Below are positions 35,866 through 44,137 of a stretch of 64,000 bases of DNA, piece by piece. The position numbers and the translations under genes are program-made. The stretch comes from JACSRF01 sp964504445 (GTDB lineage: Bacteria > Chloroflexota > Anaerolineae > Promineifilales > Promineifilaceae), in NCBI GenBank assembly GCA_964504445.1, contig CAZDEO010000022.1, positions 4,736-68,735 on the forward strand, read 5' to 3'. Every line of letters begins with the position of its first letter. Position 1 is the first letter of the stretch. Under the pieces are notes generated by a model, which was not told the DNA's origin, did no database searches, and was given only the letters and a program-made list of their open reading frames with translations.

Positions 35866-36923
35866 GTAACTACGACACGATACCAGATGACAAAACAGTC
35901 AGCACCAAGAAAATCCGGCACGGCCGTCGGGTACTTGGGGCGGCTTTGCTGGCCATCTCTTTGATGCTGGCTATTTACCTGCTGGTGGCCTATATGGGCT
36001 GGCAAAGTGGACAGGCCTTACTGGTAGAGAAGCAACAAACCGCGTTAACCAACCTGATTAATCGCCAGATGGGGCTAGCTGCGGAGAACATTACCCAGGG
36101 CAGCTATACGCTAGCTATCCGGCGCCTGGAATGGGTGTTAGAACGCTCGCCGGGCAATGCCCAGGCAGAAGCGCTGTTACAAGAGGCCCAAAGCGCCCTG
36201 CACGTTGCGTTAACCCCTAACGCGCCCCAGGTCTCCCCCACATCCACAGCCACCCCGCCACCTTCGCCCACCCCTGGGGCAATTTCCGATCCGGAACAAG
36301 AATTACAGCGCATTCGCCGCCTGATGGCCAATGAAACCTGGGAAGAAGCCGCACGCGCCCTCGTCTCTTTCCAACGGCAATTTCCCGACTATGAACGCCA
36401 GGAAACCAACCAAATGCTCTATGATGCCTACCTGAATTCGGGGCTGCGGCTTGTTGATGGGGAGCAGGTTGAATTAGGGTTGTATTATCTGAGCCTGGCG
36501 GAAAATTTAGGCGACCTGCCTCAAGAAGCAGAGGATTACCGGCTGTGGGCTAACTGGTATTTGCAGGGAATTGGCTTTTATGGCGTCAATTGGGAGTTTG
36601 CCGTGGGCTATTTTCAGGATTTATGCTTGGTAGCGCCTTTTTACCAGTCGTCGTGCGACCTACTGTATGAGTCGCTGGTGGCATTAGGCGACCAGTATGG
36701 GGCTGCCGGTGAATGGTGCCCGGCGCAGGAGTATTATCGGGAGGCCAATGGCCAAAGGCGGAGCGTTGTCCTAACCGAAAAAATTGAAACGGCCGTTACC
36801 AACTGCAACGACGCCACGCCTACTCCAGAAACCATTACCAACACCCTGCCCTTTACCCAGACCCAGCAGTTTTTGCCGCCATTCTATGAAACCCCAGAAG
36901 TGATTGCGCCCAAAAGACCATAA
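35862..36923 (+). CDS. Membrane-anchored TPR-like protein
   Basis: 353 aa. A short basic N-terminus, one membrane helix (VLGAALLAISLMLAIYLLVA, ~24-45), then helical repeats resembling TPR (ENITQGSYTLAIRRLEWVLE; EEAARALVSFQRQFPDYE) split by a Thr-Pro linker, and a second helical region with paired Cys. Coupled by ATGA overlap to the glycosyltransferase. Probably an extracytoplasmic scaffold for the surface-glycan proteins encoded around it; the function is not recognised. Confidence 0.78.
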   Translation: MSNYDTIPDDKTVSTKKIRHGRRVLGAALLAISLMLAIYLLVAYMGWQSGQALLVEKQQTALTNLINRQMGLAAENITQGSYTLAIRRLEWVLERSPGNAQAEALLQEAQSALHVALTPNAPQVSPTSTATPPPSPTPGAISDPEQELQRIRRLMANETWEEAARALVSFQRQFPDYERQETNQMLYDAYLNSGLRLVDGEQVELGLYYLSLAENLGDLPQEAEDYRLWANWYLQGIGFYGVNWEFAVGYFQDLCLVAPFYQSSCDLLYESLVALGDQYGAAGEWCPAQEYYREANGQRRSVVLTEKIETAVTNCNDATPTPETITNTLPFTQTQQFLPPFYETPEVIAPKRP

Positions 36924-36965
36924 ACCATTTTGTCACTTTTGGCAGCACGCGCTATAAACAAGCTT

Positions 36966-38378
36966 ATGCCTGAACTTGGTGAACCTCTCAGCGATCGCGA
37001 ACTAGACGTTTTGGCCTGCATGGTACAAGGCGCCTCCAACAAGGATATCGCAGCGGACCTCTTCATCAGCGAGAACACGGTCAAAGTCCATTTGCGGCGC
37101 ATTTACGCCAAGTTGGGCGTTTCTTCGCGTACTGAAGCCACGACGGTGGCCCTGCAAAAAGGGCTAGTAGCTGTGCCGGGTCTGGAAACAACGGATCCAG
37201 AAACGGCGGGCGCACTGCTTGTGCCCCTTGTGGACCCTCTGGCTGAAGCGGCTACGGCCGTAAATCAGAACGAAGCCGAGATAACAGAGAGCGTTGGAGA
37301 AACGGCCGTGCCCCGTTCTTCACGCCTGTCACCCTGGCGCAGCGCCGGGCTGGGTGTGATGCTGGTCATCATTGCCGTGCTGCTGGGGCTGCTCATCTGG
37401 CAGCAGCAAAATGCGCTGGCGCCTACCGTAACCGCCACTCCAGCCACGTCTTGCGACGAACACCCCCTGGGCGATTCCCGCTGGTTAACCAGCCACGCCC
37501 TGCCAGACGGGGGAAGGGCGTCCATGGCCACCGCGGCCGTGGGGCTAAACATTTACCTGGTGGGTGGCGAAAATGCCCAAGGCGTTGTCAACCGGGTAGA
37601 TATTTTCGACACCATTAATTGCCGCTGGGAAGAGGGCGCGCCCAAGCCTACGGCCGTTTCCGACATCACTGCGGCCGTTCTCTTTGGCGAAATTTACGTC
37701 CCTGGCGGGCGTGCCGCAGATGGCCAGCCGCTTAGTGCGGTAGAAGTGTACAGCCCGGCCAACAATTTGTGGCGCACCGCGGCTTCCTTACCCACGCCCC
37801 TCAGTGGCGGGCTGGTGTTGCCCCAAAACGGCCGTCTTTACCTTTTTGGTGGCTGGAACGGCGAAACCTATCTGGACACCGCCTACGAATACGATCCGGC
37901 CCAAGACACCTGGCAGGCTTTGCCCTCTATGAATGCACCCCGCGCATCAGCTGCCGGCGGGGTCATTGGCAATAGTTTGTATGTGGTCGGCGGGTATGAC
38001 GGCGTTACCGAACTGGATACATGTGCCACCTATGACAATACCAGCCAGGCCTGGCAAGAATGCCCCCCCCTGCTGCAGCCACGGGCCGGGGCCGGAGCCG
38101 TGGTGTTACTCAATAAACTGTACGTGCTAGGGGGTGGGCTGCTGCCCACCAGCGAGGTGCTTTTTAGCGAAGAGTACAACCCGGCTACGCAATCCTGGCA
38201 CATGATTGAAACGCCCTGGCTGCAGGATAGCCCCACATGGTTTGCGCCTGGCGTCAGCAACGTGGAGACGCGCATTTACGCCTTTGGCGGTCGCCAGCAG
38301 GAGACCTTGCTGGCAGACACATTCGTGCTGCGGGCTGTTTTCCAGACGTTTCTGCCGACCTTTCCTACCCAACCATGA
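36966..38378 (+). CDS. Membrane-bound LuxR-type regulator with Kelch propeller
   Basis: 470 aa. N-terminal LuxR/GerE helix-turn-helix (LSDRELDVLACMVQGASNKD, ENTVKVHLRRIYAKLGVSSR; residues ~5-65), an acidic linker, one membrane helix (GVMLVIIAVLLGLLIW, ~125-145), then a six-bladed Kelch-like domain outside (YLVGGENAQG, LYLFGGWNGETY, LYVVGGYDGV and similar, ~170-460). This gives a one-component transmembrane regulator with an unusual sensor. The ATG is preferred over a TTG twelve codons earlier; neither has a clear ribosome site. Overlaps the next gene by ATGA. Confidence 0.85.
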   Translation: MPELGEPLSDRELDVLACMVQGASNKDIAADLFISENTVKVHLRRIYAKLGVSSRTEATTVALQKGLVAVPGLETTDPETAGALLVPLVDPLAEAATAVNQNEAEITESVGETAVPRSSRLSPWRSAGLGVMLVIIAVLLGLLIWQQQNALAPTVTATPATSCDEHPLGDSRWLTSHALPDGGRASMATAAVGLNIYLVGGENAQGVVNRVDIFDTINCRWEEGAPKPTAVSDITAAVLFGEIYVPGGRAADGQPLSAVEVYSPANNLWRTAASLPTPLSGGLVLPQNGRLYLFGGWNGETYLDTAYEYDPAQDTWQALPSMNAPRASAAGGVIGNSLYVVGGYDGVTELDTCATYDNTSQAWQECPPLLQPRAGAGAVVLLNKLYVLGGGLLPTSEVLFSEEYNPATQSWHMIETPWLQDSPTWFAPGVSNVETRIYAFGGRQQETLLADTFVLRAVFQTFLPTFPTQP

Positions 38379-40909
38379 CCCGGATAGGGCAAGCTTATTG
38401 GCCCAACAAAACGCGATACGGCCGTCACGCTCGTCTGGCGGCTTTTCTTCTGGGTGGCGTCATCTTGGTGGTTTGGGGAATTTGGGGCACATTACCCCAC
38501 GCCAGCCTGCGTGCGCTTTTTCACCCCATTGTTGCCACCGACATTCACCAGCAGCGCCGGGATACAGGCTCTCTCGTCCTTCAGGGCAATTTTTCTCTGG
38601 AGCAGACCTTTACCCCCCGCTGGAACGGCCTACACGAGCTAGAAATTCACTTTTACCGCGCTGATGAAACACCCGGCGCAGGCCAAATTTACCTGCGCCT
38701 GCAGGACGCTGGCGGACAAACCGTCAGTGAGGCCACTTTGCCCAACGCCACCATTGCCCACAATCAGGCACACAAGCTGCAGTTCTCCCCACAGCCGCAC
38801 TCTGCCGGGCAAGTGTATACTCTGGTGATTCGTGGCGACGCGGAAAATGCGGTGGCCCTGTGGGGGTACAGCCTGGAAACCTACGCGGGGGGGGAATTGG
38901 CGCTGGTTTATGGCCCGCTGGCTGCAGAAACGGCCGTTACCACGTCCCACCCCGCCGACCTTACCTTCACCACCCGCTACCAGCTCACCTGGGGGGATGC
39001 CCTGGCTTATCTGGGGCGAACGCTGGCCCAGGAAGGGGGTCTGTTGCTGCTGGCGGTGGCCTTTTTGCTGCTGCCCGGCGCGCTGCTCTTGCGGCTGTGG
39101 CGCCGCCCCTGGCCCCGCTGGGATGGCGCGGCCTGGGTGGGCACGGCCCTGGCTCTGGGCACGGCCGTCTGGCCCTTGTTGTGGCAATTTTTCACGCTGC
39201 TGGGCGGGCGCTGGCGCGGGTGGTCTCTGTGGGCGGTGTTCATCCTGGGCTGGCTGGCCGTCTTCTGGCTGGGGTGGGGAAGAAGGAACGCAGAGATACG
39301 CAGAGAAAGCGCAGAGATGCGCAGAGGAATAACAAAAAGGAGGCTATTTTCTCCCCTGCCCCTCCGCCCCTCTGCTCCCCTGCTCCTCCTGCTGCTGCTC
39401 ACCCTGGGCCTGGCCGTGCGCCTGCTGGCGGTGCGGCACATCAACACGCCGCCCTGGGTAGACGCCAGCCGCCACGGGTTGATTACGGCCGTGATGGGCG
39501 ATAGCGGCCAGACCATCAGCAATTATGGCGCCTACCTGCCCGTGGATCGCTTCCCTTATCATTACGGCTTTCACACCCTGTCCGCCAGCCTGGCGCAGAT
39601 GACCGGGCATCCGCTGCCGGCGCTGCTGCTGTACCTGGGGCAACTACTCAACGCCCTGGTGCCCCTGACCACTTATGCCGCTCTGTGGCTGCTGACGCGG
39701 CGGCGTGATGCGGCGCTGCTGGCTGCCTTTTTGGTGGCGCTGCCCTTTTTCTTTCCCGGCTACTACGCCACCTGGGGCCGCCTGACGCAGCTGACGGCCG
39801 TGCTGATCCTGCCCCTGACCCTGGCCTTTACCTGGTTGGTGGTGCGGGGTGGGCGAGCCTGGCGGCGGGGCTGGTGGCTGCTGGCACTGCTGGTGGCGGG
39901 GCTGTTTTTGGTGCACTTTCGCGTGTTCACTTATTTTTTGCCTTTTGCCGGGCTGGTATGGCTGGTTAGTGGGGGGCGCAACGGCCGTTACCTGGCTGCT
40001 TCTGCCATCCTGGGTTTGCTGCTGGTCGCGCCCCGTCTCTGGCAGCTGCTTGCCGTGACCGTACCGGCGCAGGCCATTAGGGGTGGCCCTGGCGGCTACA
40101 ACGCCTTTCCCACCGGCTACCTGGATGCAGGATGGGAACGGGCCTTCATCCTTGCGGCGGCGTTGGGGCTGATCTGGGTGCTGGCGGGAGCGCTGCGCCG
40201 CCGCCCCTGGGCAACATTACCCCTGGTGCTGGCTGCCTGGGTCGCCAGCCTGTTTTTGCTGCTGGCAGGGGAGCGGTTAGGCCTGCCAGAAACCTGGCTG
40301 GTAAACCTGAACAGCATGTACATCACCCTCTTTTTGCCCCTGGCTATGCTGTTGGTTATGACTGCTACCCGCGCCTGGCACTGGCTGGCGCGGCAGCGCT
40401 GGGGGCTGCAAATGCCGGGCAGCTTGCTGGCGGGCGGGCTGCTGGCGGCCCTGTTCCTCTTTGGGGTGCGCAATCAGGTCAACATCCTCAATCCGCAAAC
40501 GATTTTAGCGGAGGCCCCAGACCTGGCGGGCATAGCCTGGGTTGATATCCACCTGCCGCCTGAGGCACTCATTGCCGTGAGCAGTTGGCAATGGCTGGGG
40601 CAAACCTGGGCCGGGCAGGATGGCGGGGCGTGGCTGACGCCCTTAACCCAGCGCCAAACCACCACGCCCCCGGCCGACTACATTTACAACCGGGATTTGG
40701 CGGAGGAGGTGCGGGCTTTCAACGAAACGGCCGTGGCTGTGGCCGACTGGAGCGACCCCACCCAGGCGGCATGGCTGCGGCGGCAGGGGGTCACCCACGT
40801 CTTTGTGGGCGCGCGGGGCGGCTTTTTTGATCCGGCCGCCCTGGCCCGCAACCCGGAGATGACCTTGCTGTATGCGGTAGACGGGGTTTTTGTCTTTGCG
40901 CTGAAATAG
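38375..40909 (+). CDS. Large polytopic membrane protein, GT-C-like
   Basis: 844 aa. The start ATG overlaps the LuxR-Kelch stop codon (ATGA). An N-terminal membrane helix is followed by an extracytoplasmic beta domain (~45-190; NFSLEQTFTPRWNGLHELEI) and then about a dozen helices resembling polyprenyl-phosphate sugar transferases (DRFPYHYGFHTLSASLAQMTG). A cytoplasmic loop near ~305-330 (NAEIRRESAEMRR) is encoded by a 10/11-bp tandem repeat, probably a later insertion. The substrate is unknown. Likely a component of the same surface glycosylation system as the upstream genes. Confidence 0.78.
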   Translation: MTRIGQAYWPNKTRYGRHARLAAFLLGGVILVVWGIWGTLPHASLRALFHPIVATDIHQQRRDTGSLVLQGNFSLEQTFTPRWNGLHELEIHFYRADETPGAGQIYLRLQDAGGQTVSEATLPNATIAHNQAHKLQFSPQPHSAGQVYTLVIRGDAENAVALWGYSLETYAGGELALVYGPLAAETAVTTSHPADLTFTTRYQLTWGDALAYLGRTLAQEGGLLLLAVAFLLLPGALLLRLWRRPWPRWDGAAWVGTALALGTAVWPLLWQFFTLLGGRWRGWSLWAVFILGWLAVFWLGWGRRNAEIRRESAEMRRGITKRRLFSPLPLRPSAPLLLLLLLTLGLAVRLLAVRHINTPPWVDASRHGLITAVMGDSGQTISNYGAYLPVDRFPYHYGFHTLSASLAQMTGHPLPALLLYLGQLLNALVPLTTYAALWLLTRRRDAALLAAFLVALPFFFPGYYATWGRLTQLTAVLILPLTLAFTWLVVRGGRAWRRGWWLLALLVAGLFLVHFRVFTYFLPFAGLVWLVSGGRNGRYLAASAILGLLLVAPRLWQLLAVTVPAQAIRGGPGGYNAFPTGYLDAGWERAFILAAALGLIWVLAGALRRRPWATLPLVLAAWVASLFLLLAGERLGLPETWLVNLNSMYITLFLPLAMLLVMTATRAWHWLARQRWGLQMPGSLLAGGLLAALFLFGVRNQVNILNPQTILAEAPDLAGIAWVDIHLPPEALIAVSSWQWLGQTWAGQDGGAWLTPLTQRQTTTPPADYIYNRDLAEEVRAFNETAVAVADWSDPTQAAWLRRQGVTHVFVGARGGFFDPAALARNPEMTLLYAVDGVFVFALK
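39288..39329. repeat. ACGCAGAGA-type tandem repeat, in frame
   Basis: Four imperfect copies of ACGCAGAGAT (10-11 bp) encode NAEIRRESAEMRR in the 844-aa membrane protein. The period differs from the 7-bp arrays. Confidence 0.75.
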
Positions 40910-40932
40910 CCGCCAGCCATTCAACCGTTTGG

Positions 40933-41430
40933 TCAAATTCGCAATGTCAGCCCCCAAAATAGAAGCGTCAACCTTCTGCGCGCGCGGTGAGTGGCGCGGA
41001 TGGCTTCATACCCAAACTGCAGCTCTTTGCGGGATAGTTCAGCTAGAGGAAACCAACGCCCTTCCACGGCCGTATCATCCACCTCACCGGGTAAAGCAGC
41101 CGTCATCATCGGACGGCTCAGCGCATAATAGAGAGAGGCCAACTGCCAGGCTTCCCCCTCTCCCGCATACTGTTGCCGCTCCTCCACAAACAGCAACGCG
41201 CCCACCTGCGGCGTGATGCCGGCAGCCCGGCGAAAATGGTAACGCACAGCATGCTGTGGGGTTTCGTGAGGCTGCAAAATCCCGCCGGGCAGCGCCCAAT
41301 AGGGGTTACCAGGCTCGCGCGCCAGGAACACCTGGCAATATTCATCAATTAGAATGCCATAGGCAGCGGGGCGAAATAACGTTTTTCCCACGGACACCAT
41401 GCGTCCGTAAGCATCAAAGCAGGGGATCAT
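40933..41430 (-). CDS. Nudix-fold protein with degenerate Nudix box
   Basis: 165 aa, Nudix fold. The consensus box Gx5Ex7REUxEExGU is represented by GILQPHETPQHAVRYHFRR then AAGI: the first Gly and Glu remain, but Arg-Glu becomes Tyr-His and the catalytic Glu pair becomes Arg-Ala. The metal-binding glutamates are therefore lost and hydrolysis is doubtful. It may be a ligand-binding or regulatory Nudix. It overlaps nusB by ATGA and is the last gene of fabG-asp23-nusB. Confidence 0.8.
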   Translation of the reverse strand: MIPCFDAYGRMVSVGKTLFRPAAYGILIDEYCQVFLAREPGNPYWALPGGILQPHETPQHAVRYHFRRAAGITPQVGALLFVEERQQYAGEGEAWQLASLYYALSRPMMTAALPGEVDDTAVEGRWFPLAELSRKELQFGYEAIRATHRARRRLTLLFWGLTLRI

Positions 41431-41876
41431 TCGAGGGCGGGCACGGCCAACATCTCTTCACGCAAACTCTCAACTTGCTCAGCCAGCGTACCCAAAACGC
41501 CATTGATAAAGCGGGGTGCGCTGTCTGCGCCATATATCTTGGCCAGCTCCACCGCTTCGTTTATAGCCACTTTCACAGGCGTCTCTTCCGAAATCAAAAA
41601 CTCGTAGATGGCCATGCGTAAAATATTACGGTCAATTACGGCCATCTGATCGAGAGGCCATTCTGGGGCAAAGCGGGCAATGAGCGCGTCCATGGCTAGT
41701 TGGTATTCAACGACGCCCTGGATCAGGTTGGAGGCAAACTCGACGCCGGCACTAGCCATGGGCGCATCCAACAGGCGATATTGCAGTGCTTCACCTGGAG
41801 GATGGCCGGCGATGTCATACTCATATAAAGCCTCTAATGTTACACGCCGGGCACGCCTTCTTGTTTTCATAACCAT
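41427..41876 (-). CDS. nusB: Transcription antitermination factor NusB
   Basis: 149 aa. N-terminal RRRARRVTLEALYEYDIAG, then DRNILRMAIYEFL, VAINEAVELAKIYG and FINGVLGTLA, the standard NusB signatures. It acts with NusE/S10 in rRNA antitermination. Follows an Asp23 gene by 28 bp, a common order in Gram-positive-like genomes. Two nearby ATGs are possible. Confidence 0.93.
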   Translation of the reverse strand: MVMKTRRRARRVTLEALYEYDIAGHPPGEALQYRLLDAPMASAGVEFASNLIQGVVEYQLAMDALIARFAPEWPLDQMAVIDRNILRMAIYEFLISEETPVKVAINEAVELAKIYGADSAPRFINGVLGTLAEQVESLREEMLAVPALE

Positions 41877-41904
41877 TCAACCTGGCCAACTGCCATTTTA
41901 CAAG

Positions 41905-42264
41905 CTATTCTTGCGCGTATACCACATTCTCAACGTGCACATTCACGGCGCTCACCGGAATACCCACCATGGTGTCAATGGCCTCTACAACGGCCGCCTG
42001 CAAGGCCTTGCTTGTTTCCATGATGTTCACGTTTGGTTCCATTATAACGTAAATATCAAATTTCACCTGCTCATCGGCCAGATTGAGCAAAATGCCATCG
42101 TGTTGGATGCTGCGCCGGAACAGGCGCGCAACGTCTGGCGGCACGGTGGCCATCTGGCGTACGCCTTCCATGCGCGTGGTAGCAAAGTGGGCAATGGTAG
42201 TTAGCACTTCCGGCGCCACTTCGATACGGCCCAAGCTGGTAGTTTGCTGTTGTTCTTCACTCAT
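41905..42264 (-). CDS. Asp23/Gls24 family envelope protein (first copy)
   Basis: 119 aa of the Asp23/Gls24 (DUF322) family: LGRIEVAPEVLTTIAHFATT at the start, VKFDIYVIMEPNVNIMET in the middle. Members are often attached to the membrane and linked to cell-wall stress, sometimes acting with the fatty-acid kinase FakA. Placed between fabG and nusB. A second copy lies at 49827-50186 next to fakA. Confidence 0.9.
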   Translation of the reverse strand: MSEEQQQTTSLGRIEVAPEVLTTIAHFATTRMEGVRQMATVPPDVARLFRRSIQHDGILLNLADEQVKFDIYVIMEPNVNIMETSKALQAAVVEAIDTMVGIPVSAVNVHVENVVYAQE

Positions 42265-42308
42265 GTCTGTGTCCTGTTTATTGTGAATCTGTCAACTATC
42301 CGGGTAAA

Positions 42309-43073
42309 TCAGGAAATGCCAATACCCCCATCTACGCGGATCACTTCACCGGTGATGAAGGCCGCTTTGTCTGATGCTAGAAATGTAACCAGATGTGCCA
42401 CTTCTGGCAACTCACCCAAACGACCCAGGGGGGTGTGTTCGATGGCTTTTTGCACCATTTCTTCGGTGAGTACGGCCGTTAACGCCGTAGGAAAGAAGCC
42501 CGGAGCCACAGCATTGACGGTAATCTGCCGCCCGCCCAGCTCTTTAGCCAGGGACTTGGTAAAGCCAATGATCCCCGCTTTGGAGGCGGCATAGTTGGCC
42601 TGACCGGCCTGGCCCACCAACCCTACCACAGAACTCACGTTGATGATGCGCCCGCCTTGTTTGCGGCGCATCATGGGGCGCACGGCCGCTTTGCAGCAGT
42701 TAAAAACGCTTTTCAGGTTGGTGGTTATCACGGTATCCCAATCATCTTCTTTCATCATGGGCAGCAGCATGTCGCGAGTCGTGCCCGCGTTGTTGACCAG
42801 GATGTCGATTTGGCCGTAGGTTCTTACGGCCGTGTCCATCAACGCTTTGGCGGCGGCAAACTCGCTAACGTCCGCCTGCACGGCCGTGGCCTCACCCCCT
42901 TGTGCCCGAATCGCCTGCACCACTTCTTCTGCCGCTTCGGCGCTGGCATGATAATTCACCACCACCTTAGCTCCATTCGCTGCCAAATCCTCCGCAATCG
43001 CCCGGCCAATTCCCCGGGAGGCCCCGGTTACCACCGCCACTTGTCCTGCTAACACCAAAGTCTTACCTCCCAT
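42309..43073 (-). CDS. fabG: 3-oxoacyl-ACP reductase (FabG-type SDR)
   Basis: 254 aa, short-chain dehydrogenase. NAD(P) motif VTGASRGIGRAIAE, NNAG, catalytic Ser in INVSSVVGLVGQ, Tyr-x3-Lys in NYAASKAGIIG, and VNAVAPGFFPTALT. Reduces 3-ketoacyl-ACP in fatty-acid synthesis. The ATG used has GGGAG close by; a TTG five codons later has better-spaced GGGAGG and is possible. The gene starts the fabG-asp23-nusB-nudix run. Confidence 0.9.
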   Translation of the reverse strand: MGGKTLVLAGQVAVVTGASRGIGRAIAEDLAANGAKVVVNYHASAEAAEEVVQAIRAQGGEATAVQADVSEFAAAKALMDTAVRTYGQIDILVNNAGTTRDMLLPMMKEDDWDTVITTNLKSVFNCCKAAVRPMMRRKQGGRIINVSSVVGLVGQAGQANYAASKAGIIGFTKSLAKELGGRQITVNAVAPGFFPTALTAVLTEEMVQKAIEHTPLGRLGELPEVAHLVTFLASDKAAFITGEVIRVDGGIGIS

Positions 43074-43222
43074 TGCTCCCAGCCTGTTCCCCAACAAAAA
43101 CAGCACACTTCTCCAGGATAACGGCCGTTTCCGTGCATCCTACATCCATGTGCTGTACCCCAATGGGGAAAACTCCAAACACCCACTTTTAAAGCCTACA
43201 AAAGGAGCAACCCTTTAGTAAA

Positions 43223-43254
43223 ATAAAAAAAGGCCGTCAAAATCCGGCCTTTTG
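43223..43254 (-). terminator. Rho-independent terminator after rpmF
   Basis: Minus-strand AAAAGGCCGG, short loop, CGGCCTTTTTTT, 30 bp past the rpmF stop; strong stem with a long T-run. Confidence 0.8.
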
Positions 43255-43283
43255 GCTGCCAACTGCAGCCACAATACAAGCCA

Positions 43284-43469
43284 CTATTCCGCCAAAGGTG
43301 GCAAAATCTGACGCCCCCGGTACGTACCACACTCCAGGCACATACGGTGCGCCCGTTTCATCTCCCCACAATTCGAGCAGGGAACCAGGTGATACGGCCG
43401 TAAAGCATCATGCGTGCGCCGCTTATCACGGCGAGACTTAGAAATTCTTCGTTTTGGAACAGCACCCAT
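43284..43469 (-). CDS. rpmF: 50S ribosomal protein L32
   Basis: 61 aa. GAVPKRRISKSRRDKRRTH at the N-terminus and a zinc ribbon CSNCG ... CLECGTY as in the zinc-binding form of L32. It is a normal partner of coaD-side genes. It has its own near-perfect promoter and terminator. Confidence 0.95.
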   Translation of the reverse strand: MGAVPKRRISKSRRDKRRTHDALRPYHLVPCSNCGEMKRAHRMCLECGTYRGRQILPPLAE

Positions 43470-43554
43470 CTCTCTAACCTCTTGTCAAAAATATCGTCAG
43501 GAAAACCCTGCTACAGTCATACAAAATAAAACGGCGCAATGGCCGCGACCAACA

Positions 43555-43582
43555 ATTATAGCCGCAGCGCCCTGCCTGTCAA
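43555..43582 (-). promoter_or_regulatory. Consensus promoter for rpmF
   Basis: TTGACA-N16-TATAAT on the minus strand: both hexamers match the sigma70 consensus perfectly. It begins just after the stop of the upstream coiled-coil gene, giving a leader of about 80 nt. Confidence 0.75.
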
Positions 43583-43583
43583 A

Positions 43584-44060
43584 TTATTCTGCTGCCGCAG
43601 GTTGCTCTACCAGCGGCATATCCCCCTGCACCTTGCGCAAACCATTACGCACCACAGCCAGCGAACGCAGCAACTCCTCCTCCAGCGCCGACAGCTCATT
43701 CACCACATACGCATCAGCATCCTGCCGCAGCGCCTCGGCGTCACGGCGCGCCCGCTCTAAAATGTTTTCTGCCCGCTGCTGCGCCGAAATCGTAATGGCA
43801 TCCCGCTTCACCAGCTCGCCCGCCTCCTGCTTCGCCAGCTCCCGGATCCGGGTGGCCTCTTCTTTGGCCTGCGCCAAAATGCGATCCTTTTCCGCTTCAA
43901 TCCGATTAGCCCGCTTGACCTCTTCCGGCACAGCAACCCGCATCTGGTCCACAATGTTATAGATACGATCCTCATTTACAAACAAGTAGGCACTAAACGG
44001 CAATCTAGAGCTGTCGTTTAACACCTGCTCCAAGCGATCAACCAGATGTTGGATATCCAT
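43584..44060 (-). CDS. Coiled-coil protein, possible DivIVA/SepIVA-like
   Basis: 158 aa. An N-terminal ~45 residues include LEQVLNDSSRLPFSAYLF, which looks folded; a long charged coiled coil follows (~50-140; EAEKDRILAQAKEEATRIRE), often mistaken for ATP synthase subunit b. The position between coaD and rpmF matches that of DivIVA-like SepIVA-type proteins in some Gram-positive genomes, and the pattern suggests a cell-envelope or septal scaffold. This assignment is inference. No membrane segment is present. Confidence 0.65.
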   Translation of the reverse strand: MDIQHLVDRLEQVLNDSSRLPFSAYLFVNEDRIYNIVDQMRVAVPEEVKRANRIEAEKDRILAQAKEEATRIRELAKQEAGELVKRDAITISAQQRAENILERARRDAEALRQDADAYVVNELSALEEELLRSLAVVRNGLRKVQGDMPLVEQPAAAE

Positions 44061-44137
44061 GGCCTTTACCTTTTCATTTGATAGCTAATGCCCACGCCAA
44101 TGCCGGGCCTATGTCCGCTATTATAGTGGTATCCCGA

